A stretch of DNA of 64,000 nucleotides from Raphanus sativus (lineage: Eukaryota > Streptophyta > Magnoliopsida > Brassicales > Brassicaceae), in NCBI RefSeq assembly GCF_000801105.2, contig NC_079511.1, positions 11,772,784 through 11,836,783 of the forward strand, written 5' to 3'. Positions 1 to 12,689 of the stretch are shown here, in pieces. The position numbers and the translations under genes are program-made. Position 1 is the first letter of the stretch. Every line of letters starts with the position of its first letter. Under the pieces are notes generated by a model, which worked only from the letters and a program-made list of their open reading frames with translations, was not told where the DNA came from and made no database searches.

Positions 1-3000
1 GGTTCCTGATGTCACAGCAGGGACTAGTGGTTCAGTACATCCAACAACAGTAGAGCATAGCCAAAACAAGGTGATGGGAAGTTCGGTAATCAGAAGAATC
101 GACCAGCCTGATTGCAGAGAGGACTTGTTGCCTATGCCCAAGGAGTATGGATACCTCTCGAAGAGCAAATCATCTTTAGATGTTCCACTATCTCCTTGCA
201 GGGATGACGAAGGCATCAGAAAAACAAAGTTTGATTTGGATCTAGTGTCTGTTCCAGATTTTAATCAACACTCGGCTTCAGAAGCAGAGCCAGATTTTGA
301 TCTACACCCCCCTGTAGACTCAAATATTACTGCAGCAGAGGAAAGCTACCGAGAGTTGGCACCTGTTCCATCATATGTTGAACTTACCACAGAGCAAAGC
401 AAAACTGTAGGAAAGTTCGCTTTAGAAAGGATAATTGAATCTAATAGACATGTATGTGGTGGGTTTGATTGTAACAAGATACGCATGGCATTGATTGCCC
501 GATTGATTGCTCAGGTGAATTCCTCTTTGATATGTGCCACTTGTTGTTTTCCCGTTCCATATGGAATCCTGTTTTCAAGTTCTCCTTTGATGAATAAATG
601 TTATTTATGTTACAATTTCCAGATTGATGCTGGCAATGATGTTGCAACCATACTAAGAGAGCATATTAGTGAGGATCATCGAGAATTCAAGGTACGTAGC
701 ACAAGTATTTGACTGCAGTGTTCATCATAATCAGTCGTCACTCTTTTATTTGGGTTTGAATTCTGGATCTCTTTTTCCATATCTGAGAAAGTATTGGCTG
801 TCATAAATATTGCAGCATCTTAAAAGTGCGCAATACTGTTACAGTTTTTATGTGTCTGCATAAACTTTTTCCTCTCCAACTCTCAGTAACCGAGTCTACC
901 ACATATCTCGAGGAACCGCTAATCTGTTTGTTACTTTGTTCTAGGGGCACGAACTTGTTTTACATGTTCTGTACCACCTGCATTCGATGGCGAATCTGGA
1001 CACTGATGAATCCTCTTCCTATGCTACTGTTTATGAAAATTTTCTCATAGTAGTGGTGAGCATTTATTCAACTTTTTCCATTTCTTGTTTCTGAATCTCG
1101 CTTACTAAGATACTTGCTGTAGGCAAGATCATTTCTGGAAACTCTTCCTCCTTTCGACAAGTCTTTTAGCAAACTTTTTGGAGAAGCTCCACATCTACCT
1201 GATTCTGCCATAAAGCTACTGGATGAACTCTGCTCCACTCGTCCTGGCCCAATTGGAGAAGCCTATGATAGTGAACGTGTTACCCAAGGGCTTGGTGTAG
1301 TTTGGAGCTTAATTCTAGTGCGTCCAAATGAGCGAAAAGCATGCTTAGCTATAGCATTAAATGTAAGAATCGGTGGTCAAACTTTATTAATTTTGTTTCT
1401 TGCAAGCCTTGTCACAGAGTTATATTATAGTCTCAGTGATGGAGAATGTAAGAATTCAGATAATGTAAGTTTTAAAGTGGCTAGATAGTCCTTCCTCTTA
1501 ACTTAGATCTCTACATGTTGCCTTTAAAATCCCCAGTTGAAGCCTCCTGTTGACTAGTCCCAGGAAATAGTTGCAGCATATTAGTTCTGTTACTATAATT
1601 TGGTCAAGTTAAGCTGTTTACTGCATTGAGGATTAACCAGGTCTATTTATCTTAGTTTACCACTTAGAAGACCTCGTGTGGCTTGTTGCAAGTTTCTTTT
1701 CATCAGGGCCTGGGATGCAGTTTACCCTGTACACAGATCACGTTATGAATTTCTGAAACTTAAATTAGGATAATTGTTAAGATTACATAGAAAATTGCAA
1801 TTTCATAAGCACTGTGTTTTGATCTCTAAGCCCCAGAAAGGAATGCATGAGCTTCTACAGTAAAAGAATGTTGTCCTTGAAACTTTCTTTGTATTTCATA
1901 CTTAGATTCATGGTGATATCCTATTGATTTTTCCATGTTCCTCACGCATGTTTTAATCCTGTTATGGCAGTGTTCAGTTCATCATGAAGAAGACATCCGT
2001 GCAAAAGCCATCCGACTTGTAAGGAAATTTGTCCCATATAACAACATTGGTTCTTATTTACTGCTAGTGCAGTAATTCTAATTTATATTTTCTGATATGC
2101 GTGCATAGGTCACAAACAAACTATGTCACCTTGCATACACATCAGAGCATGTTGAGCAATTTGCAACAGATAGGTTGCTGACTGCTGTGAACTCTGAGAC
2201 AGATTTCTCACACACTGCAGAAGTAACAAAAATAGAGGTAATAGCATATAGTCTAATCTGGTAGTTGAGTGAGTGTCATTCTTGAAAATGCAGTAAAGCT
2301 CAAAAGCCATTAACAGTTCTGTAGAGGGCGTTTAGCTTAGTTCTCCTCGAATTATATATAGAAAAGCTTATTACTCTCTTAGAACTTATAAGATGCTAGT
2401 TGCTTTTTGTGCCTGTTCTCGTAAGTGAATTAGGCATGCTTCAATTTATAAACCTTGACTTTTTGTGGGTTGATTTGACGACACTTTTTCCAGTCTAAAA
2501 GTCAGAAAACTTCGACAAGTGACTCTCCATGGTCTGGAAACTCCGAAATTCACTCTCAGCAAGATCTACAAACTTCTCGTGATGCTTCTGTTTTATCATT
2601 TTCTGAAGCTCAGAGATTAATTTCTCTGTTCTTCGCTTTATGTAAAAAGGTTTGCTTCTAATGCTCAGAATATTCTATATCCTTAAATATTCCCATTGTT
2701 CTAATGAATACTGTAAAAATTTCCAGAAACCTAGTCTCCTTCGTCTTGTCTTTGATGTTTACGGGAAAGCTCCAAAAACAGTAATCCAGGTGAGTTAGCC
2801 TCCCTCCCTAATAAATGCTCACGCCACTTATATGCATCACGAGTGGCGTGGCGCTAAAATTTCTCCGAGTTGTAACGGGGGTATAAGATACTCACAAACA
2901 TCAAACTGACTTATTTTGGTATTCTTTTGAAATGGTTCAGGCTTTTCATCGACATATGCCTATCCTGATACGAGAATTAGGTTCATCTTATATTGAATTG

Positions 3001-5699
3001 CTCCCTATAATATCTGATCCTCCTAAGGGAAGTGAAAATTTATTGACATTGGTAAGTAGCTTTTATGTTTTACCCTGTAGTAAATCCACGTTAAAGTATT
3101 TTCTAATTTTGAACCAGCTCGTTGTTTATTTTGTATGTCAAGGTGTTGCAAATATTGACACAAGAATTGGCACCTTCGTCGGATTTGATTGCTACTGTAA
3201 AGCATCTATATGAAACGAAGCTAAAGGTTTGATTTGTTATGAAGAGTTTTCTAATAAACTTTCTTGTTTGTATATATTTATGAAAATCAAGATTGCAAAG
3301 CCTTACAAAAAGTTGTCTGCTGCAGGATGTTTCGATTCTTATTCCTTTGCTTTCTTCACTCACTAAAGACGAGGTAATTTTCTACTTTCTTTCCATGATT
3401 CTGCTCTTTCCATTTTCCACTACCTTTCCGTGAAGGGAGATGAAGAGACTTGTAGTTTTTGTCCATTCGCACCCTATTATTATGTTGCCTGTCCGAAAAT
3501 GTGGGAATTTAAGTAGTAACCATCTAAGATTCTTAGAATTGTCTGGTCCTTTACTATAGAAGGAAAAATGATGTTTAAAACTGCTCATGAGTGGTACCAA
3601 TTCTTTACTTCGTATGACAGACATTGTTTTCGATGTAACAGGTTTTGCCTATCTTTCCACCGCTTCTTAATCTTCCACTTGATAAGTTCCAACTTGCACT
3701 TGCTCATATATTACAGGTATATATGCTTTTTCTGGTGGTCCATCCTTTAATGCTATCTTAGAAATGTTAGAACGATGTTGCATATAATTCGTTTCATGCA
3801 TTGTTGTTACTTTTAGTTTCTTATTTGAACATCTTACAGTAATCTTTGTGTCTGAGAAGTGGTGCGCTCTCTGACAGAAATATACTTTCTTCCTCTGTAA
3901 CAACTTGTCAGATCATTTTTGTTATATCCGTGATAGGGTTCTGCTCACACTGGCCCTGCCCTAACACCTGCCGAGGTACTGATAGCTATTCACGATGTTG
4001 TTCCTGATAAAGATGGGCCAACACTGAAAAAGGTATTTCCTGATTTTCCATCTTGTTTGAAAGTGCTTTTGAAGGGCCTTGTTACCTGCAATTGTTTGTT
4101 AAATCTACACTGCTGGCTACCTTTTCGTATTCAAATGCTCTCGTTCGTTACCATCCCTATCTCTCTTTAGTCGATCTGACAGAGGTGAGCTCATCCAGAA
4201 ATTAATTGAAAAGAGGGGGGTCAAGAGAGTTAGGGATTCTACCAAATAATCCCTTAGTTTAGGGTTGTACATTTATTAGACAATTATAGGAGAGTTCATT
4301 CAGCCTTCTTCTTAGCTGAATAATCCCTGTCTTAAGTCTTAACATCCAAAAGATTGTGATGATGCATTCTCATGTCATGTGATGCTATAGGAGGCTAAGA
4401 AACTAGTGGCAACTAGTAACTGAGTAGTTAGATTGTCAGTCTTACTGAATCTGTTTAGCAAACAGTGAACTCGTTATGAATGTTTTGCCTACTCTCTCTC
4501 TCGTCTTGTTAGCAGCTTCTCATTTGGCTGTGTTTTGTTTTCAGATAACAGATGCATGTTCAGCTTGCTTTGAACAACGCACAGTTTTCACGCAGCAAGT
4601 CTTAGCAAAAGCCCTCGGTCAGATGGTAAGTCAAAAGGCGCACATATATGTAGAAAAGAACTAGTGGTTTAGATATTTTACATATGTGATACTTAATGGT
4701 TTCAGGTTGATCGAACACCTCTTCCTTTACTCTTCATGAGAACAGTTATTCAGGCAATCGATGCTTTTCCAACACTGGTAAGTGGGTAGAATCAAAGTAA
4801 CATATATAGAATTTGAAAACATCCACGATAACTGCGTTCTTTCCCTCGCCTAAACCCTACAAAACCTCCAAAGCTCTCTCGAGCGTGGATAGATCACATA
4901 CGAGACTCATCCTCGCTTATACACGCTAGGAAAAGTTAATAAAGAAATGTAAATTTTTAAATCAGGAATACTCGCATGATTATCTGAAATTTTGTGGTTG
5001 CTATCCAAGAGAGCGAACATTTACCTAGCAAGTTAATTTGGCATTAGATTCTTTTGGTCCGAGTGAAGAATTTCTGACTTTTTTGTGTCCAGGTTGACTT
5101 TGTCATGGGAATCCTTTCAAAGTTGGTGAGTAAGCAGGTGAGTAGTTTAATAAGATCAAAGACAAGCATCAGCTTTGAAATTATTTTCCGTCTGGTGTGC
5201 TTACGATGCTATTTCTTTTGGATGCAGATATGGAGACTACCAAAACTGTGGCCTGGCTTCTTGAAATGTGTGTCTCAGACACAGCCACATTCTTTCCCTG
5301 TCTTGTTGGAGGTACGAGAAACGTGATAGAAGAACGTATGAGTTTTAGTGTATTTACAGATATTTTGAACGACTCTTTGGTATTGTTCTGCAGTTACCAA
5401 TGCCGCAACTTGAAAGTATCATGAAGAAGTTTCCTGATCTAAGACCTTCTCTTACTGCTTATGCGAATCAGCCAACCATCAGAGCTTCTCTACCAAAGTA
5501 CGTCCCTTTAAAAATCAAATAGACACTTCATTATCCGGTCTTTTATAAAGTGAAAACAAAATGTCAGATACTGAATCTTGATGCATGTTTTACCAGTTCA
5601 GCTCTTTCAGTTCTTGGGCTTGACAGTGGGCAAGTTTCGGGGTCACAAATGCACCCTTCAGATGCAGCTTCTTCTGCTCACGGGACAGCCTTAACGTGA
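1..5699 (+). CDS. Symplekin-like protein, C-terminal part (5' end outside window)
   Basis: Symplekin/Pta1 is a HEAT-type scaffold of the nuclear cleavage-polyadenylation complex. About 19 exons can be followed, each bounded by GT-AG. The clearest are 1-514, 623-691, 945-1055, 1123-1362, 1971-2018, 2109-2236, 2494-2649, 2727-2789 and 2941-3051, then roughly ten short exons to the TGA at 5697-5699. The translation contains the symplekin C-terminal domain, for example RPGPIGEAYDSERVTQGLG in the exon at 1123 and a run of short helical exons (KPSLLRLVFDVYGKAPKTVIQ-type, VLPIFPPLLNLPLDKFQ) typical of that family. The N-terminal HEAT region lies upstream of the window. Gene order points to the Arabidopsis At1g27595 (TANG1) homologue rather than ESP4 (At5g01400); this is from memory. 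No stop or frame break is seen, so the gene looks functional. The introns at about 1363-1970 and 4033-4544 are unusually long for it, but I see no transposon in them. Confidence 0.9.
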
Positions 5700-6229
5700 C
5701 GCTCTCTGGAAGAATAGCGACAAGTTGAAAAGTTTGAAGGAGACAAAGCATAGATACTGAAATCTTGTGGCGACCACTCGTATATGTACTAACTACATGT
5801 ACGGCTGTGTTTGCGATTACCAGTGTGGTCATTCACATTTTCTTATCTGTCGCCGTTTTTCTATGTATATTATTTTATAAGACTTCACCGCCGTGAGAAG
5901 GGGGTCAGCTGTAGTGGATGTACAATCGCTTCAACTTTGTTTCCTATATAGAGAAGATAAAAAGAGTTTTTAAAGGCCATAATATATCATTCGGCCATTA
6001 GATACATGGATTCAAGTAGAGTATGAGCCCATCACAGTCTCTTCCTAAAGGGTATCGATTTGTTTAACATTCAAGTACACTTGGACAACATAAGAATCAA
6101 TAATACCCAAAATCATGTGTCCGTAACCTAAATCACACGTTTAATATGTCAATCATCACTGTTCCTGAAGTATGGGATACATTTAACATGATCTCGTAAA
6201 TTTGTACATTGTTGTCCGGACATGATCAA
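5700..6229. other. Intergenic, 3' flank of symplekin-like gene
   Basis: This stretch holds the 3' untranslated region of the symplekin-like gene and spacer. I see no open frame with family similarity. Homology to the RRM gene copies starts near the right edge. Confidence 0.5.
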
Positions 6230-6279
6230 GTCGACCGTAATGCAGGGCCCTATGTCTTGGAAATCAATTCCACAGAGAA

Positions 6280-6529
6280 GATGAAAGACATGGGAGGAGG
6301 ATTCAAACTAGTCATGGCTTGTGAACAACCCATGAAAAACATACCCACCGATGAGTTTCCACGTGGCTACACGGTCCCAGGTATATAAATTCTTGATTCT
6401 TGGTAACAATACAGGGGATTCTCATTTAACTCTTTTGTTTTTGTTTCAGCTCGGTTTACCAACCCCAAGAAGACTAGCCTTTACAAAATTATGAAGAAGA
6501 AAGCCAACCGTAAGAAGGCTTGGAAGTAG
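6280..6529 (+). pseudogene. RRM gene copy A: tail fragment
   Basis: Only the last two exons of the nucleolin-like RRM gene remain. They read GGGFKLVMACEQPMKNIPTD, then FPRGYTVP, an intron starting gtatataa (from about 6381), and a basic tail ending KKKANRKKAWK before the TAG at 6527-6529. The sequence and its 3' flank align with copy C (16500-16764) and more weakly with copy B (14321-14592). Both RRM domains are absent, so no functional protein is expected. The 3' flank stays alignable with copy C's flank to about 6990, which marks it as the left remnant of a tandem duplication and not a processed copy. Confidence 0.75.
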
Positions 6530-7085
6530 AAAGTCTATGCACTGCAATCCTTTTGTCTCTTTTATGTGATATATATCCCACCTGTCTTGTCTTATGTGTG
6601 CGTCCCCATGTTAAAACTCAGTACTCGTGATATTTTCCTTAGTAACGTTCGTCAGATTTGCGATTTAACTCAAACAATTTGTGATGAAAGAAAAGGATTT
6701 TATTTTTACCGTAGAGTCAGTCTTATCAGATGTTATCATCACGCTCACTAGTGTTAATAATAGATTTCTGGTTATCACATGTTTTCATTAATCCCCCTTT
6801 AGTTCGCTTCGCCGGTACTGACTTGGTTAAATGTCTTACGTACGTGCACAGATTCCTTATATTGATACGAAATAAATATCAAAAATGTTTGTAATATTAA
6901 ATACACCACCATCATAATATGTGACTCTTTCTTAACATGCATGCATACCAAAAAAAATTGTCACCCATGTATCAGAATGATCTTTACGAAGTGTTGACCA
7001 ATTTTTGACTAATTAAAACGAGTAGTATTCAAAAAGTGTTGCGTTGTGATGGCGATGATGGAGCCCTGATTGGTGACTAATAAAA
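6530..7085. repeat. 3' flank of RRM copy A, duplicated downstream of copies B and C
   Basis: Landmarks shared with the flank of copy C (16790-17585) include the block after the stop with 'ttaaaactcagtactc', 'ttattttt(a/g)ccgta', 'ttcattaatccccctttagttc', 'acgtacgt' and 'catgcataccaaaa'. Copy B's flank shares the first half. This is part of the tandem repeat unit. No gene is seen. Confidence 0.6.
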
Positions 7086-7149
7086 ACAATGCTATATTTT
7101 ATTATATTACTAGGGCCGGTCCGCCCTACGGGCGGCACATACTTTACGT

Positions 7150-7183
<34 letters not shown>

Positions 7184-7185
7184 TA
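7085..7185 (+). mobile_element. Possible Helitron 5' end with GC palindrome and (TA)n
   Basis: An AT-rich lead-in (tgctatattttattatatta) runs into 'ctagggccggtccgccc ta cgggcgg' at about 7110-7138, followed by a (TA)n tract at about 7152-7182. An AT-rich start followed within some 30 bp by a GC palindrome of this sort is common at the 5' ends of plant Helitrons. The expected TC terminus and the matching 3' hairpin with CTRR were not found, so this is only a candidate. It lies where tandem-repeat homology with the RRM flank has ended and upstream of the captured PHOT2 fragment. Confidence 0.3.
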
Positions 7186-9760
7186 TACTATATGTGATTG
7201 TGTTATCTTCTTGTTAGGTCTATGTTTATTTGTTGCACTGAGTTGATGTTTTTTTTTTTTTAGGACAGCTTTTGCATCAGCCTAATGCTGTTGCACGATT
7301 AAGGTTACTGGTAAAATGAGAATGCTGGACAATATATTAATATGCTGGTTACGTTACTTACGTATCGGCTTCTTTTTTTCATTGGTCTTAGTTGCGTGAA
7401 AATGGTTTCCATCAATTTCTAGTATTACTCTGTTTAAAATTTAGAATGTAGTTGAAGAATAATTCCTCATCAACATCATGTATGTTTTTACAGAGTTTTG
7501 TTTGTCGTAGATGAAACTTATTGATGTAACTCTTACCTTTCTCTTTTAAGTTCAAAAAAAAAACTCTTACCTTGATCTCTTTTAATACGTCAGTTATAAG
7601 TGGAATGCCTAGTATGGGGAGAAATTTAAAGACGTCCTTTAGGGAAGAGAATACTCAATGTATATTTTATTAAGTTAGTCTCATTGAGAAAGCTAAAATG
7701 TATTACATTGACATTCCCCAATTTCTGTGTTTAAATGATAATTATTGGTTTTTGTCATGTCTTTAAACTTTTGATACGTTGTTTCCGTTTTATGCGCGTA
7801 TAAGGTGATTGTTGGTTTTCATTTTTATAACCCCTTATTTAAACAAATTCAACTCGATATGTATATTATATAGTAGAAGGAACAGAGAAAATATTATAAA
7901 GTAGTAGTTATTTCGGTGGATGCGTGTTTGAGCAAATTGTTGATTTGCATTTCGTATAACCACCAAAGCTTGCTAAACGACATCTTCAGAAAATATGGCT
8001 ACGCAGAATAAATGGTCGTATTTTCTTATTTAAGCCTGATAGTTGCAAACTGTGATTAAATAACTATATCAGTGATAATTGCTACTGGAGCTGTGATTTT
8101 TTGCTTTCAGTTTTAAGATGTAGATTATGTAGCTCTATCTTTATATTTTATTGATGCAGAATTATTTCAAATATTTAAAAGCACTAAACATAAAGTTTTT
8201 AAAAAATTGTATTTTTTAAAAGATTTTGGACTGGAACTATAGATTTTTTTAAGAAAGTTTGATTGCCTTGATTTGTTGCTGTAGAGAGAATTGTGACTGT
8301 ATAGAGCACTCACAACCATCACCGATCACTCCTATGTATGTTCTAGTGAAATTTAAACTAAATTTATGGTCTTGGAAAATAAAATATTCATCCAGCATAT
8401 GGATACATTTTTCTTTCACTTCTGCATCATTGTTTTTTAAATGATTTTTAAAGAAAATGGAATTCCAATATATGTATAAGAATGTCTTAGCATTTTATAT
8501 CAGAGTATTTTGTAAGTTTTTGTAACAATTAGATATAGAGTTCCAACGTTTTAGAAGGAGAGATATTTATACTGGCTAAACATATCTCATTTAATTTTCA
8601 CAATCTATTCAAAAGTTAAAAATGGATTGCTTTTGTTACAATGTGGTAAATACCAAGTAACAAATCCTGTTAAACATAATCATTTTTTTTCTGGCCGAGA
8701 TACAATTAATTAGAACAAAAGCAAGTTTACCCACCACAAAAAGTTCATGTTTAGAAGAAGAGAGCTGATTTTTCTACTGCATGAGCCTTTGCATAACCTA
8801 AAAATATGATAGAAAAAGCAAGCTTTAAAGAAGATGACATTTGATCTAAACAAAAAAAAAGAAGCTGATAAAATGGTAGATATCAAAGAGAATGCTGCTA
8901 ATCTCCTTGCTGAGTCCTTAGCTTGCATCATTCTAACTAACACCAGCAAATTAGAAAAAATGAATTCCTTAAGCCGAGACAAAATATGAATATTTAATTT
9001 TTCATTAGGAAATATACAATATCTATAGAACATACATAAATGATATGATGTACTCTTATGTCAGCTAGAAAAAAATCCTTAGAATCGAGACCAAAAAAAT
9101 CTAAAATATATTTTGTTTATACTATTTGACAGAACACAACTTCCAAAATAATTAAGGGAACTGCTTTCATTTGAAGCAAGATGAGTGATACCTACTACTA
9201 AGAAGGTTCATCTCTCAGATTCATCCAAGCAAAGTCAATCTCTTCTCTAGATCATCTACTTCAGTAAATTCCAAGCTGCAATAATATTCCAAGCTACATA
9301 CCCGTGCCACTTTTTATTGACTGTAGTGGGAACGTCATTTTTGTAGCCATCTTGCGTAAAACAGGCAAAAGTTAGTTTTAAACCATCCATAATATTCTCT
9401 TGACAAATTTTAACTTGACTATTTAAGAAAAGCCAACCTGTGAACTTTTTTTTTGTCACAGTCCAACCTGTAAACTATAATCTTATCGACCACCTATAAG
9501 AACAGTAGAATATTGAGGAATTAGTTAGATTGAAGAAGCTTGAAAAAAACAAACGAAAGGTGTGTGTGTCTGTATCTTGTGTCTGAAATTTCAGTACTCT
9601 ACCTGTTTAGCAAGATCTGTAGTTTTTCCAACTTCTTTTTCAAATGTTTCATAAATTGCCTACGACATCATCTCTATCTATAAACACACAAACATACAAC
9701 TTTACGGACGAGTACATCCTCTAGATTTACTGTGTACACCACACTGAATATTTGCTTCTG
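7186..9760. other. AT-rich spacer without recognisable gene
   Basis: Only short open frames occur, including a 107-residue minus-strand frame at 8710-9033 and a 67-residue one at 9256-9459. Neither shows a family motif or good splice context that I can recognise. The sequence may be the interior of a transposon or decayed gene fragments. Confidence 0.4.
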
Positions 9761-9794
9761 ACCAGTGAATCTTGTGATACACAGGGAAAACAAC

Positions 9795-10721
9795 GTACCT
9801 TACTGATTCTTCTGACAAAAACTTCATAGGTTGTATTTCAAGTAGTGCAAACAACTCTCCACCAGGGCAGGAGTCTGTGATCAAACAAACGTGTGTAGAT
9901 GTCTGGGGACAGAACAGAACGCTTTATCAAAGAGACCCCAAGATCTGTTATGATACAAAGAAAAAACAGAAACAACTATACCTGAAAGGAAGGGTAATAG
10001 AGTGGGAAGGAAAGGATGATCCAGAAGGGAAATGATTTCCCTTTCGATGCATGCTCGGTGAGCCTGTATAAAGCTGCACGTTGTCAGTGAGAGATATAAT
10101 AAAATATTAAAAGGAACTCATTCTCCATCATATACCTTGTTACGATTCGAATCATGGTTTTCTTCATTGCCTTCATGGCGTATAACTCACCTGTGCCTTT
10201 TAGCTCAACCAAATGGACGCTTTGTAGCCAAAAGAAAGAAGTAAATCATATAATTATATCGAAAGTAAAAGGAGCTACCCGGACGAGTTAGTCCAGTGGT
10301 ACCCCGAGGCTTCGGCTGAGGGAACGCGGGTTCGAAACTCGGGCGGAGAGGCGTGTCCAGGGCCTTAACCGGTACAGACGCAGGCTGGCGCCGGGCCTAG
10401 GTGTTTAATCAAAAAAAAAACGTAAAAGGAGCTAAGGACAGTTTTGACTCAAGTTTACTGTTTAGGAAATGGTACATGCCAGTATCACCAGATCCTAACG
10501 GTTTTATAGGCTTGAAATGCTGAAGTCCTACTGTTTCTCCACTCGCTTGGATCTACTAAAAAGACATTACAATCAAAAACAGCATGACTGAGAACTAAAC
10601 AAAGTAAAAAAGTAATATGTTTGATGCATGCCTTTTGTATTGCCTTCCAGGATGTACTCTCCTTCTTGTGAGGCAGAGGATATACTGGCTTTGAGTATGC
10701 AGCCCACGGGTCTTCAGGCCG
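9795..10721 (-). pseudogene. Phototropin-2 kinase gene fragment (introns retained)
   Basis: Reading the minus strand, a series of short exons matches the linker and the start of the AGC kinase domain of phototropin 2. They give RPEDPWAAYSKPVYPLPHKK (about 10721-10630), GETVGLQHFKPIKPLGSGDTG without its last residue (about 10552-10462; this is the Gly-rich ATP loop), VHLVELKGTGELYAMKAMKK (about 10226-10140; AMK holds the ATP-anchoring lysine), HRACIEREIISLLDHPFLPT (about 10083-9985) and LITDSCPGGELFALLEIQPM (about 9890-9830). The match stops there, so the catalytic loop, DFG region and both LOV domains are missing. Introns are kept, so this is a DNA-level copy and not a retrocopy. The donor after the Gly loop is GC instead of GT, and the HPFLPTLY segment carries extra residues. 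The parental gene (At5g58140 in Arabidopsis) is on another chromosome. Confidence 0.85.
10278..10421 (+). mobile_element. tRNA-derived SINE with perfect 13-bp target-site duplication
   Basis: The body starts cccggacgag and has a pol III A-box-like 'tagtccagtgg' (about 10289) and a B-box 'ggttcgaaactc' (about 10329), a tRNA-unrelated 3' part and an A-run at 10411-10420. It is flanked by gtaaaaggagcta at 10265-10277 and again at 10422-10434, a perfect direct repeat. It lies in an intron of the PHOT2 fragment, between the Gly-loop exon and the VHLVELKG exon. The anticodon arm is not foldable, so it is not a tRNA gene. The clean target repeat suggests a fairly recent insertion. Confidence 0.9.
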
Positions 10722-10734
10722 CTAATACAAAATG

Positions 10735-11630
10735 AAAATCAAGGATGTGTGTGACCTTACCGGAAGCAAGGATGGTCGATTCATCCATGAGCACTGGTTC
10801 GAGCATCTGAAGATGATTTAGTCCTCTCATTATTGTCTCTCTTGTAGGAGTGTTCTCTCACAAAAGCGGTCTTTTTACAGCTAAATCCAGATGAAAAACG
10901 AAGAAAGGAAGAATAGATCATAAATTCAGGGAGACCAAAAAAAATTGATGAAGACAAATATAAGAGGGGTCCCTTACAGATCTCGTTGTCCCTTCTCCTC
11001 TATCCTCCGTCTTTGCCGTCCATCACTATTTGTAGCGGAGTCCCGGTGAACCTTAGCCGTAGTTTTGGTTTCAGATGCTTGATGGCTTCCATATCTAGTC
11101 GTCCAACATTTGTTTCATTTTCAGATTAATTTTTGTCCTCGCCGAAGAACTCAGAAATCAATTAGGGTTAGAAGGCGACTCTCATCTTTTCGGGCTGGAT
11201 ACAGGGACAATACTCAGAAGCCAACATGCAGTAAAGAAGATAGCCCACCGTGATCAGCGTTAAAATGAAACGCAAAGCTTCAATTCGTCTGTGACACGTG
11301 TCAGCGTGAGAGGTGTTGAGTTTATGACGTGTCATCTGAGCTGGACACCCTAGGAGAGAAACAAAGTGTATTTTATATAAATAGATAATTTTCATGTCCA
11401 TAGCTTTATATTTTTCTTTTGATCAACCCCCATAAACTGAAGTTTCTATAGTATGCAAATCGTCTCAATAACTCTTCAGGATCGACCATAATAACTCCAT
11501 GGACCAGACATCATAGCCTAATTGCTTATACATTAGAGGCAAAAGAAAGATTTGTGAGCGTGCATGTAGAGATAAAATAAAGAGGATACATGCAAAGTTC
11601 CCATACTCTTTCAGTCTTTTTGATCTCTTC
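10735..11630. other. Spacer with weak coding-like fragments
   Basis: On the minus strand a stretch at about 11095-11005 opens with ATG and reads MEAIKHLKPKLRLRFTGTPL before a stop, and a 77-residue frame occupies 11168-11401. I cannot assign either. Homology to the RRM tandem unit begins at about 11633. Confidence 0.35.
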
Positions 11631-12211
11631 ATACTAGGCTTAGTTAAGTCCCAGGCCCAATCGTTTGTTGCCTTAAATATACTCTAGGATCGTATCCCTC
11701 TTTCTTCATCTCCACGAATTCCTAAAACCTGAAAAAATATCGAAAACCTAGCCGTCGAACGATCAAGGTTTCCATGGACGAATCCGCAATCAAAGTAACA
11801 TTCTTCTTCTTTGTTATTCTTTAATAGATATTTGCTGAATTTAAAATAGTATAATTTCTGATTAGATCTTGTGTACTACTATCTTAGGGGATGGAATTGG
11901 ATCCTCTGGGAGCTCTAGCAATCGGGTAATCTGATTATTGAGATTTTGTTATCTATAATTTAGATGTGTTGATACAATAACAATATGCCTAGATTATTTA
12001 TTATTGCAGGAGCGTTGAGATTTTAGTTAAGGGATATGACACTTCCCTTCGTGTTGATGTTGTCAAGAGCCAATTAACGAAACACTTCTCTTCATGCGGA
12101 GAGGCTGTGTGTTTTAAATTTCCCTATTTATTTAAAGACGGTACTTCCCACAGGTTTGTGTTTGTGGCTTCTTTTACTTCCTCCTCCAGTTTGCTCTCTC
12201 TCTCTCTCAAG

Positions 12212-12407
12212 TTCATTCTTATAAACTAAGACCATCTCCAATGTATTTCTCTATTTTTTCCTCTATAATAGAAGAACTCTATAATAGAGGTGAGTTTCTC
12301 TCCAATGTATTCATTCTTATAAACTAAGACCATCTCCAATGTATTTCTCTATTTTTTCCTCTATAATAGAAGAACTCTATAATAGAGGTGAGTTTCTCTC
12401 CAATGTA
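12212..12407. repeat. 98-bp tandem duplication across the Harbinger left junction
   Basis: Positions 12212-12309 are repeated almost exactly at 12310-12407. The unit contains 18 bp of host intron (ttcattcttataaactaa) followed by the first ~80 bp of the Harbinger element. The duplication therefore arose after the transposon had inserted. Confidence 0.9.
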
Positions 12408-12689
12408 TTCCTCTATTTCTTCCTCTAAAAGGGAATATTCTTAATAGATTCTTTTTTTATTTTATATTTTACACCTCTAACTTATAAATGCTGAAAATTA
12501 ACCTCTTTATTATATTTTTTGAATTTTTTTCATAAAATTAAAATATTATCTAAATGAAACATTTTATTACATAAAGACATTAAACAATAATAATAAAACA
12601 AGATACATATTATCTAACCATCATTATTACTATAGTTTTCCCATAAATGATCAATTAATACATTGCGAAGTGAGAAATGAGCTTCTTTT

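Noticed and set aside
10278..10421. tRNA gene
   Set aside because: Pol III A and B boxes are present, but there is no acceptor or anticodon stem. The A-tail and 13-bp target repeats mark a SINE.
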